From: Paenibacillus athensensis
GTDB lineage: Bacteria; Bacillota; Bacilli; Paenibacillales; NBRC-103111
Length of the DNA stretch: 64,000 bases
Reading direction: 5' to 3'
NCBI RefSeq assembly: GCF_004514475.2
Contig: NZ_MYFO02000010.1
Span: 145,479 to 209,478, forward strand
Shown: positions 42,622-52,188 of the stretch, piece by piece
Numbering within the stretch: position 1 is the stretch's first letter
How the letters are laid out: each line of letters opens with the position of its first letter
The notes under the pieces: model-generated
What the model was told of the DNA's origin: nothing
Seen by the model: only the letters and a program-made list of their open reading frames with translations
Databases searched by the model: none
Program-made: the position numbers and the translations under genes

Positions 42622-43257
42622 ATGACGCCTGGCGACGCACCTTATTTGTACATCCGGCTGCGCCGCAGAGCTTGCGTGCGCAAGGGCAGCATCGTCCGGC
42701 TCGGCGAAATCGCCCAGATGATTGTGGAGCCTTCTTATGAGACGGCGTTGAAGGAGCTGGTCATTCATCAGCCGCAAAATGCCGACGGCAATCGCATTTT
42801 AATCGATATGATGCTGATAGTGCGCAAGATCAAGCAGCAATTCCCGCTGCTGCAGATCGAGCATTTTGGCGAGCCGCACGTGCTGCTGGAAATCATTTCC
42901 GATAGCAAGAAGCCGCACATCGTGCTGATTGCGCTCGTCTGGCTGCTGCTGTTCATCGGTTCGGGTTTGGCGATTATGAATTTTCATGCCGATGTCAGCA
43001 TGCTGGCTGTCCACCGTCGCATCTATGAGCTGATTACCGGCGAAGAGCAGGCGCATCCGTTGATTTTGCAAATTCCTTATTCGCTTGGCATTGGCGTGGG
43101 TATGGTGATTTTCTTCAATCATCTGTTCAAAAAGAAGTTCAACGAAGAGCCCAGTCCGCTGGAAGTGGAAATGTTCATGTATCAGGAGAATCTGAACCAC
43201 TACGTCATTACCGAAGAATACAACAAAATTCATGAAGACGAGCGTGAGCCGTCATGA
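42622..43257 (+). CDS. spoVAA: Stage V sporulation protein AA
   Basis: Membrane protein of the SpoVA system that moves dipicolinic acid into the spore. The 211-residue protein has a soluble N-terminal domain (about 1-90) and two membrane segments (IVLIALVWLLLFIGSGLAI and a second near 150-165). AGGAGGTG precedes the ATG. The ATGA overlap couples it to spoVAB. Confidence 0.92.
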   Translation: MTPGDAPYLYIRLRRRACVRKGSIVRLGEIAQMIVEPSYETALKELVIHQPQNADGNRILIDMMLIVRKIKQQFPLLQIEHFGEPHVLLEIISDSKKPHIVLIALVWLLLFIGSGLAIMNFHADVSMLAVHRRIYELITGEEQAHPLILQIPYSLGIGVGMVIFFNHLFKKKFNEEPSPLEVEMFMYQENLNHYVITEEYNKIHEDEREPS

Positions 43258-43676
43258 CGGCCGATCTGCTCGGCTGGCTGGCTATCGCCTTTATCGGGCT
43301 GGCTGGAGGCATTGCCGTCGGCAGCGGGATGGTGGCCTTCCTGGTCGTGCTGGATATCATTCCGCGGCTGTGTCAGCTGACGCGTTCCTGCAAGCAGATT
43401 CATATTTACGAAGGAGCGGTGGTGGCAGGCTCGCTTGTTTTTACATGGCTGGATATGTCTGATGTGCACGTGCATTTGTTTGCGCTTGGTGCGGGGGTGT
43501 TCGGCTTGTTTGCCGGCTGTTTTGTAGGCATGCTGGCCGCGGCGCTGACTGAGGTCATCAATGTACTGCCGATTCTGGCCAAGCGCGTCGGAATGGGTCC
43601 GTACATGCTGTCGCTGTTGATGGCGATGATCTTCGGCAAGGTATTCGGCTCGCTGTTCGAATGGCTGATTTATTAA
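43254..43676 (+). CDS. spoVAB: Stage V sporulation protein AB
   Basis: A 140-residue polytopic protein (four hydrophobic stretches) with RSCKQIHIYEGAVVAGSLV and CFVGMLAAALTEVINVLPI, typical of SpoVAB. In B. subtilis it is followed by spoVAC; here the next gene is spoVAF, 18 bases downstream. Confidence 0.92.
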   Translation: MTADLLGWLAIAFIGLAGGIAVGSGMVAFLVVLDIIPRLCQLTRSCKQIHIYEGAVVAGSLVFTWLDMSDVHVHLFALGAGVFGLFAGCFVGMLAAALTEVINVLPILAKRVGMGPYMLSLLMAMIFGKVFGSLFEWLIY

Positions 43677-43694
43677 AGAAAGGAGCGGTATGAG

Positions 43695-45401
43695 GTGAAG
43701 GTGAAAGTAAAAAACGGGGATTCTCAAGAACACAATGACGCAAAGCGCGAGCCCAAGCTGGCTGTAGATGAAGACGGCAACGTATGGCTGCCAGCCGCAA
43801 GCGGGCAGGAAACCGGCGAAGGCGACGGGAGCGGCGAGAGCGAACAAACTCAAGAGACAAGCGCAGGGAAGCGGCAAGACCAGGCAGGCAAGGGCACGAT
43901 TGATAAAATGACCGCTGAAGAGAAGCGGCTCAAGGAAAGCGAAGACATCCCGCCACGAATGGAGGACGTGCAGCGGCAGCTCGAAGAGCGGGTGGGCTTG
44001 AACAAAAGCTTTGATCTGGTGTTGCGCCAAATGGTGTTAGGAGACAAGCGCGTTGGTATTTTTTACTGCAACGGCTTTGTCAAGGACGAGGTGCTGACGC
44101 AAATTTTGACGCGGCTGACCTATGTGGATGAAGAAACGGTCGAAACGCATACGCTGGAAACGTTCGCTTACCGGCTGATGCCGCATAATCAAGTCAAGAT
44201 TTATAAGAAGATGTCCGAGATCGTCGGGCAGGTGCTCATGGGCGGTACGGCTTTTTTTATCGAGGGAGAGCGGGCGGCGATTGCGGTCGATGTGAAAAAT
44301 TATCCCGTGCGCTCGATCGCCGAGCCCGATCTGGAACGGGTCGTGCGCGGCTCGCGCGACGGCTTCGTCGAAACGCTGCTGACCAATGTGACCATGCTGC
44401 GCCGGCGTTTGCGCGATGAACGGCTGAAACTGGAAATCGTTCAGGTCGGGCTGCGGACGAAAACCGACATCTGTATCGGCTATATTAATGATGTCGCCGA
44501 TCCGAATCTGGTGGAAGCGATCAAGGATAAAATCGCCCAAGTGAAAATTGACGGCTTGCCGCTCGCCGAAAAGCAGCTGGAGGAGTCTATTGTCAACAAG
44601 GGCTGGAATCCGTATCCGATGGTGCGCTATTCCGAACGCCCGGACGTGGTGGCGGCGCATATGCTCGAAGGGCACGTTGTGGTGTTTGTCGATACGTCGC
44701 CGAGTGCGATGATTTTGCCCACGACGTTTTTCCATCACGTTCAGCATGCCGAGGAATACCGCCAGACGCCGTTTATCGGCACGTATTTGCGTTGGGTGCG
44801 CTTTGCCGGGATTATGGCTTCGTTGTTCTTGCTGCCGCTGTGGTTCCTGATGGTGATGGAGCCTTCGCTCAAGCCGCCGGGGCTGGAGTTTATCGGGCCG
44901 CAAAAGGGGAGTCATCTGCCGGTATTCGTGCAGTTTCTGCTCGCCGATATCGGCGTAGATTTAATGCGGATGGCCGCTGTGCATACGCCAACGCCGCTCG
45001 CTACCGCAATGGGTCTTGTGGCGGCGATACTGATCGGCGACATTGCGGTCAAGACGGGACTTTTCATCAACGAAGTCATCCTGTATCTGGCCGTCGCTTC
45101 CATCGGGATGTTCGCTACGCCCAGCTATGAGCTGGGGCTGTCCAACCGGATCACACGGCTGCTGCTGCTGATTGCCACCGCGATTTTTCAGGTGCCGGGC
45201 CTTGTGGTCGGCAGCACGATCTGGCTGATTTTGCTGGCGACGCGCCGGTCGTACAATTCGCCGTACATGTGGCCGTTTATTCCGTTTAATGCCAAGGGCT
45301 TTTTCGCCATTTTAATACGCCGGCCCGCGCTGTCCGGCAAAACCCGGTTGAGCCTGACCAAGCCGATCGACGGCACGCGGCAGCCGGAGCCGCAGCAGTA
45401 G
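43695..45401 (+). CDS. spoVAF: Stage V sporulation protein AF (GerA-like)
   Basis: A 568-residue membrane protein of the GerA A-subunit superfamily, required for efficient germination in Bacillus. The core begins near residue 90 with RMEDVQRQLEERVGLNKSFD and carries four to five C-terminal membrane segments from about residue 350. The first 85 residues are a hydrophilic acidic extension (Gly/Glu/Gln-rich) that I do not recall in Bacillus homologues. GAAAGGAG precedes the GTG. Confidence 0.92.
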   Translation: MKVKVKNGDSQEHNDAKREPKLAVDEDGNVWLPAASGQETGEGDGSGESEQTQETSAGKRQDQAGKGTIDKMTAEEKRLKESEDIPPRMEDVQRQLEERVGLNKSFDLVLRQMVLGDKRVGIFYCNGFVKDEVLTQILTRLTYVDEETVETHTLETFAYRLMPHNQVKIYKKMSEIVGQVLMGGTAFFIEGERAAIAVDVKNYPVRSIAEPDLERVVRGSRDGFVETLLTNVTMLRRRLRDERLKLEIVQVGLRTKTDICIGYINDVADPNLVEAIKDKIAQVKIDGLPLAEKQLEESIVNKGWNPYPMVRYSERPDVVAAHMLEGHVVVFVDTSPSAMILPTTFFHHVQHAEEYRQTPFIGTYLRWVRFAGIMASLFLLPLWFLMVMEPSLKPPGLEFIGPQKGSHLPVFVQFLLADIGVDLMRMAAVHTPTPLATAMGLVAAILIGDIAVKTGLFINEVILYLAVASIGMFATPSYELGLSNRITRLLLLIATAIFQVPGLVVGSTIWLILLATRRSYNSPYMWPFIPFNAKGFFAILIRRPALSGKTRLSLTKPIDGTRQPEPQQ

Positions 45402-45450
45402 CGGGAATTGTAGCAGGAAGCAAGGATTGGGAAGAAAGCAAAGGATCGGG

Positions 45451-45474
45451 AGGACATCGGAAGATGTCCTTTTT
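45451..45474 (+). terminator. Terminator after spoVAF
   Basis: AGGACATC / GATGTCCT stem with a GGAA tetraloop and five Ts; separates spoVAF from lysA. Confidence 0.85.
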
Positions 45475-45645
45475 GCTGCGGATCGGGTCGATGCAAGGTG
45501 ATTTGTGGTACAATGAATATATCCATCCGCGAATGCCTTATTGCCAAAAACGCTTTCCATATGGTACTTTTAATAGTAATGCTTATGGAGCCGCACGTGG
45601 CGGATTCCGGCAAGTTCAAGATCAGGAAGAGGGGAAACTAAAGCT

Positions 45646-46971
45646 ATGTATTTACACGGTACGAGCAAAATAAATGACCAAGGCCACCTCGAAATCGGCG
45701 GTGTCGACGCTACGAAGCTGACACAGGAATTCGGCACGCCTTTATATGTATTTGACGAAGCGTTGGTCAGACAACGCTGTCGCGAGTTTGTCGAAGCGTT
45801 TCAAGCGTCCGGCCTGAAATTCCAGGTCGCCTACGCCAGCAAAGCGTTTTGCGTCATGGCGATGTGCCGCTTGGCGGCCGAAGAAAATATGTCCCTGGAC
45901 GTCGTTTCCGACGGCGAGCTGTATACAGCGCTGCAAGCGGGCTTCCCGGCCGACCGCATCCATTTCCACGGCAACAACAAAACGATTGAAGAAATCGAAA
46001 TGGCAATTGACGCCAAAATCGGCTGCTTCGTTGTGGACAACTTCGCCGAGCTGCACACGCTGAACGCTATTGCCGGCGAAAAACGCCAAAAGGTGAAGGT
46101 TCTGTTCCGCGTGACGCCGGGCGTTGAAGCTCACACGCATGAGTTCATCTCCACCGGCCAAACCGATTCCAAGTTCGGCTTCGATCTGGGCAACGGCTCG
46201 GCTTTCCGCGCGCTGGAAGAAGCGAAGGCGCTGCCGAACGTCGATATTCTGGGCGTGCATTCCCATATCGGCTCGCAAATTTTCGAAGTGGATGGCTTCC
46301 GTATGGCAGCTGAGCGTGTAGCCGCGTTTGCCGTTCACGTTCGCAAAGAGCTGGACCTGACGTTCCGCGTGATCAATCTGGGCGGCGGCTTCGGCATCCG
46401 TTACATTGAAGGCCACACGCCGTTGCCAATGGCGACGTACGTCAAAGCAATCACCGATGCGATCAAAGAAAACTTCGGCAGCAACGACTACCCGTTGCCG
46501 GAGATCTGGATCGAACCGGGCCGCAGCATCGTCGGTGACGCCGGTACGACGCTGTATACCATCGGCAGCACCAAGGAGATCCCGGGCGTGCGCAAATATG
46601 TCGCTGTTGACGGCGGCATGTCCGACAACCCGCGCCCTGCGCTGTACGACGCGCAATATGAAGCGATGCTGGCGAACCGCGCTACCGAGCAGCCGGAAGA
46701 AGTCGTTTCGATTGCCGGCAAGCTGTGCGAAAGCGGCGATATGCTGATTTGGGACCTGAACCTGCCGAAAGTGCAAACCGGCGACATCCTTGCCGTCTCC
46801 TGCACAGGCGCATATAACTATGCGATGGCGAGCAACTACAACCGCGTTCGCCGCCCGGCTGTCGTCTTCGTGAAGGACGGTCAAGCCGATCTCGTCGTCA
46901 AGCGCGAAACGTTTGACAATGTGGCGGGCAACGATCTGATTCCGGAAAGAATGAAGCAAGCGAGCAAATAA
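45646..46971 (+). CDS. lysA: Diaminopimelate decarboxylase
   Basis: PLP enzyme for the last step of lysine synthesis. The 441-residue protein shows the PLP-Lys motif YASKAFCV, HSHIGSQI, NLGGGFGIRY, EPGRSIVGDAG and CESGD. AAAGAGGGG precedes the ATG. It follows spoVAF as in B. subtilis but is isolated by a terminator. Confidence 0.97.
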   Translation: MYLHGTSKINDQGHLEIGGVDATKLTQEFGTPLYVFDEALVRQRCREFVEAFQASGLKFQVAYASKAFCVMAMCRLAAEENMSLDVVSDGELYTALQAGFPADRIHFHGNNKTIEEIEMAIDAKIGCFVVDNFAELHTLNAIAGEKRQKVKVLFRVTPGVEAHTHEFISTGQTDSKFGFDLGNGSAFRALEEAKALPNVDILGVHSHIGSQIFEVDGFRMAAERVAAFAVHVRKELDLTFRVINLGGGFGIRYIEGHTPLPMATYVKAITDAIKENFGSNDYPLPEIWIEPGRSIVGDAGTTLYTIGSTKEIPGVRKYVAVDGGMSDNPRPALYDAQYEAMLANRATEQPEEVVSIAGKLCESGDMLIWDLNLPKVQTGDILAVSCTGAYNYAMASNYNRVRRPAVVFVKDGQADLVVKRETFDNVAGNDLIPERMKQASK

Positions 46972-46981
46972 AGCCAACAGG

Positions 46982-47012
46982 AGCCTCGGACGATGATGTC
47001 CGGGGCTTTTTT
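46982..47012 (+). terminator. Terminator after lysA
   Basis: AGCCTCGGAC / GTCCGGGGCT stem followed by six Ts. Confidence 0.88.
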
Positions 47013-47096
47013 CGTCGTTTCCTGCCTCCTGCACATAATCGGCTGCTCCTTCGCGCATAGTAACAAGGCAAAACAGCGAAGGGAGGCCATACGGAC

Positions 47097-47270
47097 ATGT
47101 CGACAAGCAAAAACCATCAGCAAGCGCACGGCATCGGGCAAATCGAGCAGCAGTTGAACGAGCAGGCGCAAGCGGCGGAAGCGCTGCAAGGCGTTAATGA
47201 AACGGACCGGGAGGTTGCCGAAGCGGCGCAGCAGCCGGCCAGCGAGCTGGACGAGACGACGGAAGATTGA
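47097..47270 (+). CDS. Small Gln/Glu/Ala-rich protein
   Basis: A 57-residue hydrophilic protein (MSTSKNHQQAHGIGQIEQQL..., ending SELDETTED) behind GGGAGG and followed by a terminator. The composition, short and without Cys or Trp, resembles small acid-soluble or minor spore proteins, but no motif proves it. Confidence 0.6.
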   Translation: MSTSKNHQQAHGIGQIEQQLNEQAQAAEALQGVNETDREVAEAAQQPASELDETTED

Positions 47271-47346
47271 CCAAAGCCGATCTTTTCCGGCGGCCGTGCC
47301 GATTCATTGTGCGCGCATTGCGACGGGCCGTAGAGTGGTCCAGTAG

Positions 47347-47386
47347 AAGGACAACGCCTTTGATTTATGCGAAGGGGTTGTCTTTT
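47347..47386 (+). terminator. Terminator after the 57-residue gene
   Basis: AGGACAACGCCTT / AAGGGGTTGTCTT stem with mismatches and a T-rich end. Confidence 0.65.
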
Positions 47387-47395
47387 GCCGTTTAT

Positions 47396-47424
47396 TTGTG
47401 AAATGAAAGTTTTCATAGTACAAT
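47396..47424 (+). promoter_or_regulatory. Sigma-A promoter of ppiB with spacer palindrome
   Basis: TTGTGA, 17-base spacer, TACAAT. The spacer contains the palindrome ATGAAA-GT-TTTCAT (47403-47416), a possible operator. Confidence 0.65.
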
Positions 47425-47456
47425 AAGGAAATATTATAGAAGGAGTGAAACGCATA

Positions 47457-47888
47457 ATGGCAAAACAAGCACATATCAAGCTCGCCGGCGGCGGCGAAGT
47501 GGTCATCGATCTGTTTGACAAGGACGCGCCGAATACGGTAGCCAATTTCGAAAAGCTGGCTAACTCCGGCTTCTACAACGGTCTGGTATTTCACCGCGTG
47601 ATTCCCGGCTTCGTGGCGCAAGGCGGTTGCCCGAACGGTACGGGTACTGGTGGCCCTGGCTACACCATCAACTGCGAGATCAATCCGAACAAGCATGAGC
47701 GCGGTACGCTTGCAATGGCGCATGCCGGACGCAACACAGGCGGCAGCCAGTTCTACATCTGCTACCAGCCGCAGCCGCATCTGGACGGTCAACATACGGT
47801 TTTTGGTAAAGTGGTCAAAGGCATGGAGCTGATCGACGCGTTCAAAGGCCGGGATTTGATGGAAAAGGTCGAAATCGTCGAGGTCTAA
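47457..47888 (+). CDS. ppiB: Cyclophilin-type peptidyl-prolyl isomerase
   Basis: Cytoplasmic rotamase assisting protein folding. The 143-residue protein carries [29 protein letters not shown] and [16 protein letters not shown], with the catalytic Arg in FHRV. AAGGAGTG precedes the ATG at 47457. No signal peptide. Confidence 0.96.
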   Translation: MAKQAHIKLAGGGEVVIDLFDKDAPNTVANFEKLANSGFYNGLVFHRVIPGFVAQGGCPNGTGTGGPGYTINCEINPNKHERGTLAMAHAGRNTGGSQFYICYQPQPHLDGQHTVFGKVVKGMELIDAFKGRDLMEKVEIVEV

Positions 47889-47902
47889 TCCGAGCTGTCA
47901 TA

Positions 47903-47931
47903 TAGACAGACGGTGGAATCCTCTGTATACT
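47903..47931 (+). promoter_or_regulatory. Sigma-A promoter of the rib operon
   Basis: TAGACA, 17-base spacer, TATACT, ending about 20 bases before the FMN aptamer. Confidence 0.7.
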
Positions 47932-47949
47932 TATCATGATTGTATGCAT

Positions 47950-48133
47950 TCCTTTCGGGGCGGGGTGTAATTCCCCACCGGCGGTGATAGCGCGGCTTAC
48001 ACAAGCTTATCTTGCAATGCGCTTCAGTCCGTGACCCGTTTTGAAGCTTCTAGCGGCACCTGACGACAGCTTCGCTACGGCTGATCCGGTGAAATTCCGG
48101 GACCGACAGTTATAGTCTGGATGGGAGAAAGGA
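47950..48133 (+). ncRNA. FMN riboswitch (RFN element)
   Basis: Contains the conserved RFN blocks: TTCGGGGCGGGGTG, CCCCACCGGCGGTGATAG, CAGTCCGTGACCCG, GATCCGGTGAAATTCCGGGA, CCGACAGTTATAGTCTGGATG and AGAAAGG. The long P2-type stem near 48035-48065 is variable as usual. It senses flavin mononucleotide and, with the downstream terminator, switches off the rib genes. Confidence 0.97.
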
Positions 48134-48301
48134 AACGCGAAATCTGGGTTCATCGCGAGTGCTTGTACTTTTTTTCACAATGCCAGCGAAAATTCGGCAG
48201 GTCTGTTTATTTGCAGGCCACGGTCGGTCTTCTTTGTTTTGGTTTGAAAAAAAAGCGGCGCTCCCTTGGAGCTTTTTCGTGTTTGCCTGAATGCCAACCA
48301 C

Positions 48302-48333
48302 AGCCCCTATCCTGTACAGGATGGGGCTTTTTT
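48302..48333 (+). terminator. Riboswitch-controlled terminator
   Basis: AGCCCCTATCCTG / CAGGATGGGGCT stem with a two-base loop and six Ts, 30 bases before ribD. A weaker hairpin with five Ts lies at 48260-48277. About 170 bases separate aptamer and terminator. Confidence 0.9.
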
Positions 48334-48365
48334 GATTCCACGAAGTCGCTGAGCGGGAGGGAGCT

Positions 48366-49490
48366 ATGCAGCTATTGAATGACGAAGCGTACATGCGGCT
48401 GGCGCTGCAGATGGCCGCGGGCGCATCGGGGCAAACCGGCATTAATCCGGTTGTCGGGTGCGTCATTGTCAATGACGGTCGCATTGTCGGCATGGGCGCG
48501 CATCTCAAGCGCGGCGAAGGCCATGCCGAGGTTCATGCGCTGCGGATGGCCGGCGAAGCCGCGGTCGGCGGAACGGCCTATGTGACGCTGGAGCCGTGCA
48601 GCCATTACGGCAAGACGCCGCCATGCGCCGACCGGCTGATCGAAGCGGGCATACGCCGCGTCGTGGTCGCAGCGGGCGACCCGAACCCGCAGGTGGCCGG
48701 CTCGGGCATCGCCAAGCTGCGCGCGCACGGCATCGAGGTGACGGAAGGCTTGCTGGCGGCAGAGGCCGAAGCGCTGAACGAGGCGTTCAACAAATACATC
48801 GTCACGCGCTTGCCGTTCGTGACGATCAAGACGGCGAGCACGCTGGACGGGCGGATCGCCTCGAAGACGGGCGACAGCCGCTGGATCAGCGGCGAAGCGT
48901 CGCGCGCATACGCGCATACCCTGCGCCACAGGCACCAGGGTATCATGGTCGGCGTGGACACGGTCCTCGCCGACGATCCGCAGCTCGACGCGCGTCTGAC
49001 CGTACCGGCTGTACAGCCGGTACGGATCATCGCGGATTCGAAGCTGCGTACACCGCCGGGCGCACGCGCGCTCCAGCGGCAGGATCGGCAGCGCACGATC
49101 CTGCTCGCTGGCGGGCAAGCGCCCGCCGAGCGGCGCGCCGCGCTGGAAGCGTGCGGCGCGGAGGTGCTCACCTGCGGCGACGGGCCGCAGGTGGATTTGG
49201 CGCTCGCCATGCGGCTGCTGGGCGAGCGGGAGATTGGCTCCGTCCTCCTCGAAGGCGGAGGACGGCTGAACGGCGCGATGCTGGAGCGCCGTCTGGTCGA
49301 TAAGCTGGTGCTGATTTTCGCGCCGAAGATTATCGGCGGCGGGGCGGCGGCACCAGCGAACTTTGCGTTCGACGGCTTCGCCCGGATGAACGATGCGCTG
49401 ACGCTCGACCGCATGAGCGTCGAGCGGTTCGGTCAGGACGTCTGTCTGACCGGGTATCCGCGTTACGAGCGGCAGGAGGAGATGAGCTAG
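48366..49490 (+). CDS. ribD: Riboflavin bifunctional deaminase/reductase RibD
   Basis: Deaminates and then reduces the pyrimidine intermediate of riboflavin synthesis. The 374-residue protein has the deaminase zinc motif HAEVHAL and PCSHYGKTPPC, then the reductase domain from FVTIKTASTLDGRIAS to LLEGGGRLNGAML. CGGGAGGGAG precedes the ATG. It is the first rib structural gene. Confidence 0.96.
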   Translation: MQLLNDEAYMRLALQMAAGASGQTGINPVVGCVIVNDGRIVGMGAHLKRGEGHAEVHALRMAGEAAVGGTAYVTLEPCSHYGKTPPCADRLIEAGIRRVVVAAGDPNPQVAGSGIAKLRAHGIEVTEGLLAAEAEALNEAFNKYIVTRLPFVTIKTASTLDGRIASKTGDSRWISGEASRAYAHTLRHRHQGIMVGVDTVLADDPQLDARLTVPAVQPVRIIADSKLRTPPGARALQRQDRQRTILLAGGQAPAERRAALEACGAEVLTCGDGPQVDLALAMRLLGEREIGSVLLEGGGRLNGAMLERRLVDKLVLIFAPKIIGGGAAAPANFAFDGFARMNDALTLDRMSVERFGQDVCLTGYPRYERQEEMS

Positions 49491-49492
49491 CC

Positions 49493-50224
49493 GTGTTTAC
49501 AGGAATTATTGAAGAAATCGGCGTCATGCGCCGCATCCAGCGGCAGGGCCAAGCGATGGTGCTGACGATTGGCGCCCGCAAGGTGCTGGAGGACGTGCAG
49601 CTTGGCGACAGCATTGCCGTCAATGGCGTCTGCTTGACCGTCGTCAGCTTTGACAGCGGCTCGTTCGCCGTCGATGTGATGCCGGAGACGTTCCGCAAGA
49701 CGAATCTGCACGCTCTGCAGACAGGGGCTCGCGTCAATCTGGAGCGGGCGATGGTCGTGAACAGCCGCTTTGGCGGCCACATCGTGCAGGGCCATGTCGA
49801 TACGACGGCCGCGATCTTATCCCGCGTGCCGGAGGAGAACGCCGTCGTGTTCCGGTTCGCGCCGGAACGCCGGGATATTTTCAAATATGTGCTGCCCGGA
49901 GGTTCGATCACGATTGACGGCATCAGCCTGACCGTCGTTGAGGTGACGGATACATACGCGTCCGTCTCGATCATTCCGCATACGCTGGCGCAAACGGTGC
50001 TCCAAGACAAAAAGCCGGGCGATACCGTCAACATCGAAACCGATATTCTTGGCAAATACGTCGAGCGGCTGCTGCGCTTTGGCGTTGGCGGCGGAGCGGG
50101 CGATGCGGCTGGCGGCAGTGAAGGCGGCGAAGGCAGCCAAGGTGGCCAAGGCGGCGGTAATCAAGGACGCGGCCGGGCAGGCGCGCTGTCGGCGGGATTT
50201 TTGGCCGAGCATGGGTTTATGTAA
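49493..50224 (+). CDS. ribE: Riboflavin synthase alpha chain
   Basis: Dismutates two lumazines into riboflavin. Two lumazine-binding repeats are visible ([24 protein letters not shown]; then [21 protein letters not shown]). The 243 residues exceed the usual 215-220 because of a Gly/Gln/Glu-rich insert of about 30 residues near the C-terminus, after which the end [12 protein letters not shown] resumes. The GTG start lies two bases after ribD. Confidence 0.95.
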   Translation: MFTGIIEEIGVMRRIQRQGQAMVLTIGARKVLEDVQLGDSIAVNGVCLTVVSFDSGSFAVDVMPETFRKTNLHALQTGARVNLERAMVVNSRFGGHIVQGHVDTTAAILSRVPEENAVVFRFAPERRDIFKYVLPGGSITIDGISLTVVEVTDTYASVSIIPHTLAQTVLQDKKPGDTVNIETDILGKYVERLLRFGVGGGAGDAAGGSEGGEGSQGGQGGGNQGRGRAGALSAGFLAEHGFM

Positions 50225-50247
50225 GAGAGAGAAATGGAGGAGCGGAT

Positions 50248-51480
50248 ATGGGAAACCAGGACCTACAGTTCCATTTGATTGAGGAAGCGATTTACGATTT
50301 GATGCTCGGCAAGGTCATCATCGTCGTTGACGACGAGGACCGCGAGAATGAAGGCGATTTTGTGGCGCTGGCCGATAAAGCGACGCCGGACGTGATCAAC
50401 TTCATGATCAAGGAGGGCCGCGGGCTCGTCTGCGTGCCGATTACCGAGGAGCGCGCGCTGGAGCTGGACCTGCCGCCGATGGTGTCGCGCAACACCGACT
50501 ATCACGGCACAGCCTTTACGGTGTCGATTGACCACGTCGAGACGTCGACCGGCATTTCCGCCTATGAGCGTTCGCGCACGATTATGGCGATGATCGACCC
50601 GGCGACGCGGGCGCAGGAATTTCGCCGTCCCGGTCATATTTTCCCGCTGATCGCCAAAAAAGGCGGCGTGCTGCGCCGCGCCGGCCACACCGAAGCGGCT
50701 GTTGATTTGGCCCGCATGAGCGGCTCCTATCCGGCGGCGGTCATCTGCGAGGTCATCAAGGAAGACGGCACGATGGCCCGTGTGCCCGATCTGATGGAGA
50801 TTTCCCGCACGCACGGGCTGAAAATCATTACGATTCAGGACCTGATCCATTACCGCAATCAAAAGGAAAAGCTCGTGCAGCGCGAAGTCGACATCAAGCT
50901 GCCGACCGATCTGGGCACGTTTCGCGCCATCGCTTACACGAACCAGCTCGACAATAAAGAGCATGTCGCATTGGTCAAGGGCAAAATCGAGCCGGACCAG
51001 CCAACGCTCGTGCGCGTCCACTCCGAATGCCTGACCGGCGACGTGTTCCACTCCAACCGCTGCGATTGCGGACCGCAGCTTGACGCTGCGCTCCAGCAGA
51101 TCGAACGCGAGGGCGCCGGCGTGCTGCTCTACATGCGCCAGGAGGGCCGCGGCATCGGCCTGATCAATAAATTAAAGGCTTATGCCTTGCAGGAGCAGGG
51201 ATTTGATACCGTCGAAGCGAATATTAAGCTTGGATTTGCTCCCGATCTGCGCGATTACGGCATTGGCGCGCAAATTCTGAAGGATTTGGGCGTGCGGCAA
51301 ATTCGTCTGTTGACGAACAATCCGCGCAAAATCCGCGGTCTGGAGGGCTATGGGCTCGAAGTCGTCGAGCGCGTGCCGATTCAAATGCCGTCCAAGGAAG
51401 ACAACATCCACTACTTGCATACGAAAAAGCTCAAGCTCGGCCACATGCTGGAGTTCCACGATTCCGGCAGCGGCATCTGA
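50248..51480 (+). CDS. ribBA: Bifunctional DHBP synthase/GTP cyclohydrolase II
   Basis: Makes both riboflavin precursors. The 410-residue protein has the DHBP synthase half ([30 protein letters not shown]) and the cyclohydrolase half with the zinc site [15 protein letters not shown] and [16 protein letters not shown] precedes the ATG. Confidence 0.97.
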   Translation: MGNQDLQFHLIEEAIYDLMLGKVIIVVDDEDRENEGDFVALADKATPDVINFMIKEGRGLVCVPITEERALELDLPPMVSRNTDYHGTAFTVSIDHVETSTGISAYERSRTIMAMIDPATRAQEFRRPGHIFPLIAKKGGVLRRAGHTEAAVDLARMSGSYPAAVICEVIKEDGTMARVPDLMEISRTHGLKIITIQDLIHYRNQKEKLVQREVDIKLPTDLGTFRAIAYTNQLDNKEHVALVKGKIEPDQPTLVRVHSECLTGDVFHSNRCDCGPQLDAALQQIEREGAGVLLYMRQEGRGIGLINKLKAYALQEQGFDTVEANIKLGFAPDLRDYGIGAQILKDLGVRQIRLLTNNPRKIRGLEGYGLEVVERVPIQMPSKEDNIHYLHTKKLKLGHMLEFHDSGSGI

Positions 51481-51523
51481 AGCTTGCAGCGTCTATTTTG
51501 CCATATAAAAGGAGAACTGAACC

Positions 51524-51991
51524 ATGCCGCACATTTACGAAGGACATTTGGTTTCGCAAAATCTCAAATACGGAATCGTCGTTGGACGGTTCAACGAATT
51601 TATTACATCCAAGCTGCTCGGCGGCGCGCTCGACGGCTTGAAGCGTCACGGCGTTGACGATAGCGAAGTGGAGATCGCCTGGGTACCCGGCGCGTTCGAA
51701 ATTCCGCTGATTGCCCAAAAAATGGCCGAAAGCGGCAAATACGATGCGGTGATCACGCTTGGCACCGTGATTCGCGGCTCGACGCCGCATTTTGACTACG
51801 TCTGCAACGAAGTCGCCAAAGGGGTGTCGGCGATTGCGCTGAAAACCGGCGTACCGACCATTTTCGGCGTACTGACGACTGACTCGATCGAGCAAGCCGT
51901 CGAGCGTGCGGGCACGAAAGCCGGCAACAAGGGCTGGGAAGCCGCGGTTACGGCGATTGAAATGGCGAATTTGACGAAGCAGTTTACGTAA
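51524..51991 (+). CDS. ribH: 6,7-dimethyl-8-ribityllumazine synthase
   Basis: Penultimate enzyme of the pathway. The 155-residue protein has [44 protein letters not shown] with the catalytic His, and [19 protein letters not shown] precedes the ATG. It ends the rib operon (ribD-ribE-ribBA-ribH), the same order as Bacillus. Confidence 0.97.
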   Translation: MPHIYEGHLVSQNLKYGIVVGRFNEFITSKLLGGALDGLKRHGVDDSEVEIAWVPGAFEIPLIAQKMAESGKYDAVITLGTVIRGSTPHFDYVCNEVAKGVSAIALKTGVPTIFGVLTTDSIEQAVERAGTKAGNKGWEAAVTAIEMANLTKQFT

Positions 51992-52188
51992 TACAGAATT
52001 CGAGATGAATCCGCTGCCGGAGGCTGGAACGGAGTCGTAACAGCGTAGCGGTCGCCTTTGCCGCCGGATTTTTACCGCTGACAGCCGTTATTTGATCAAA
52101 TCTGGCGGCAACAGCGAGTGGAGACCCGTGCCGGCTGCAGGTCGACGGGATTTATCCATATTTTCTCCAAGATGGGGGTTCGCCTACT

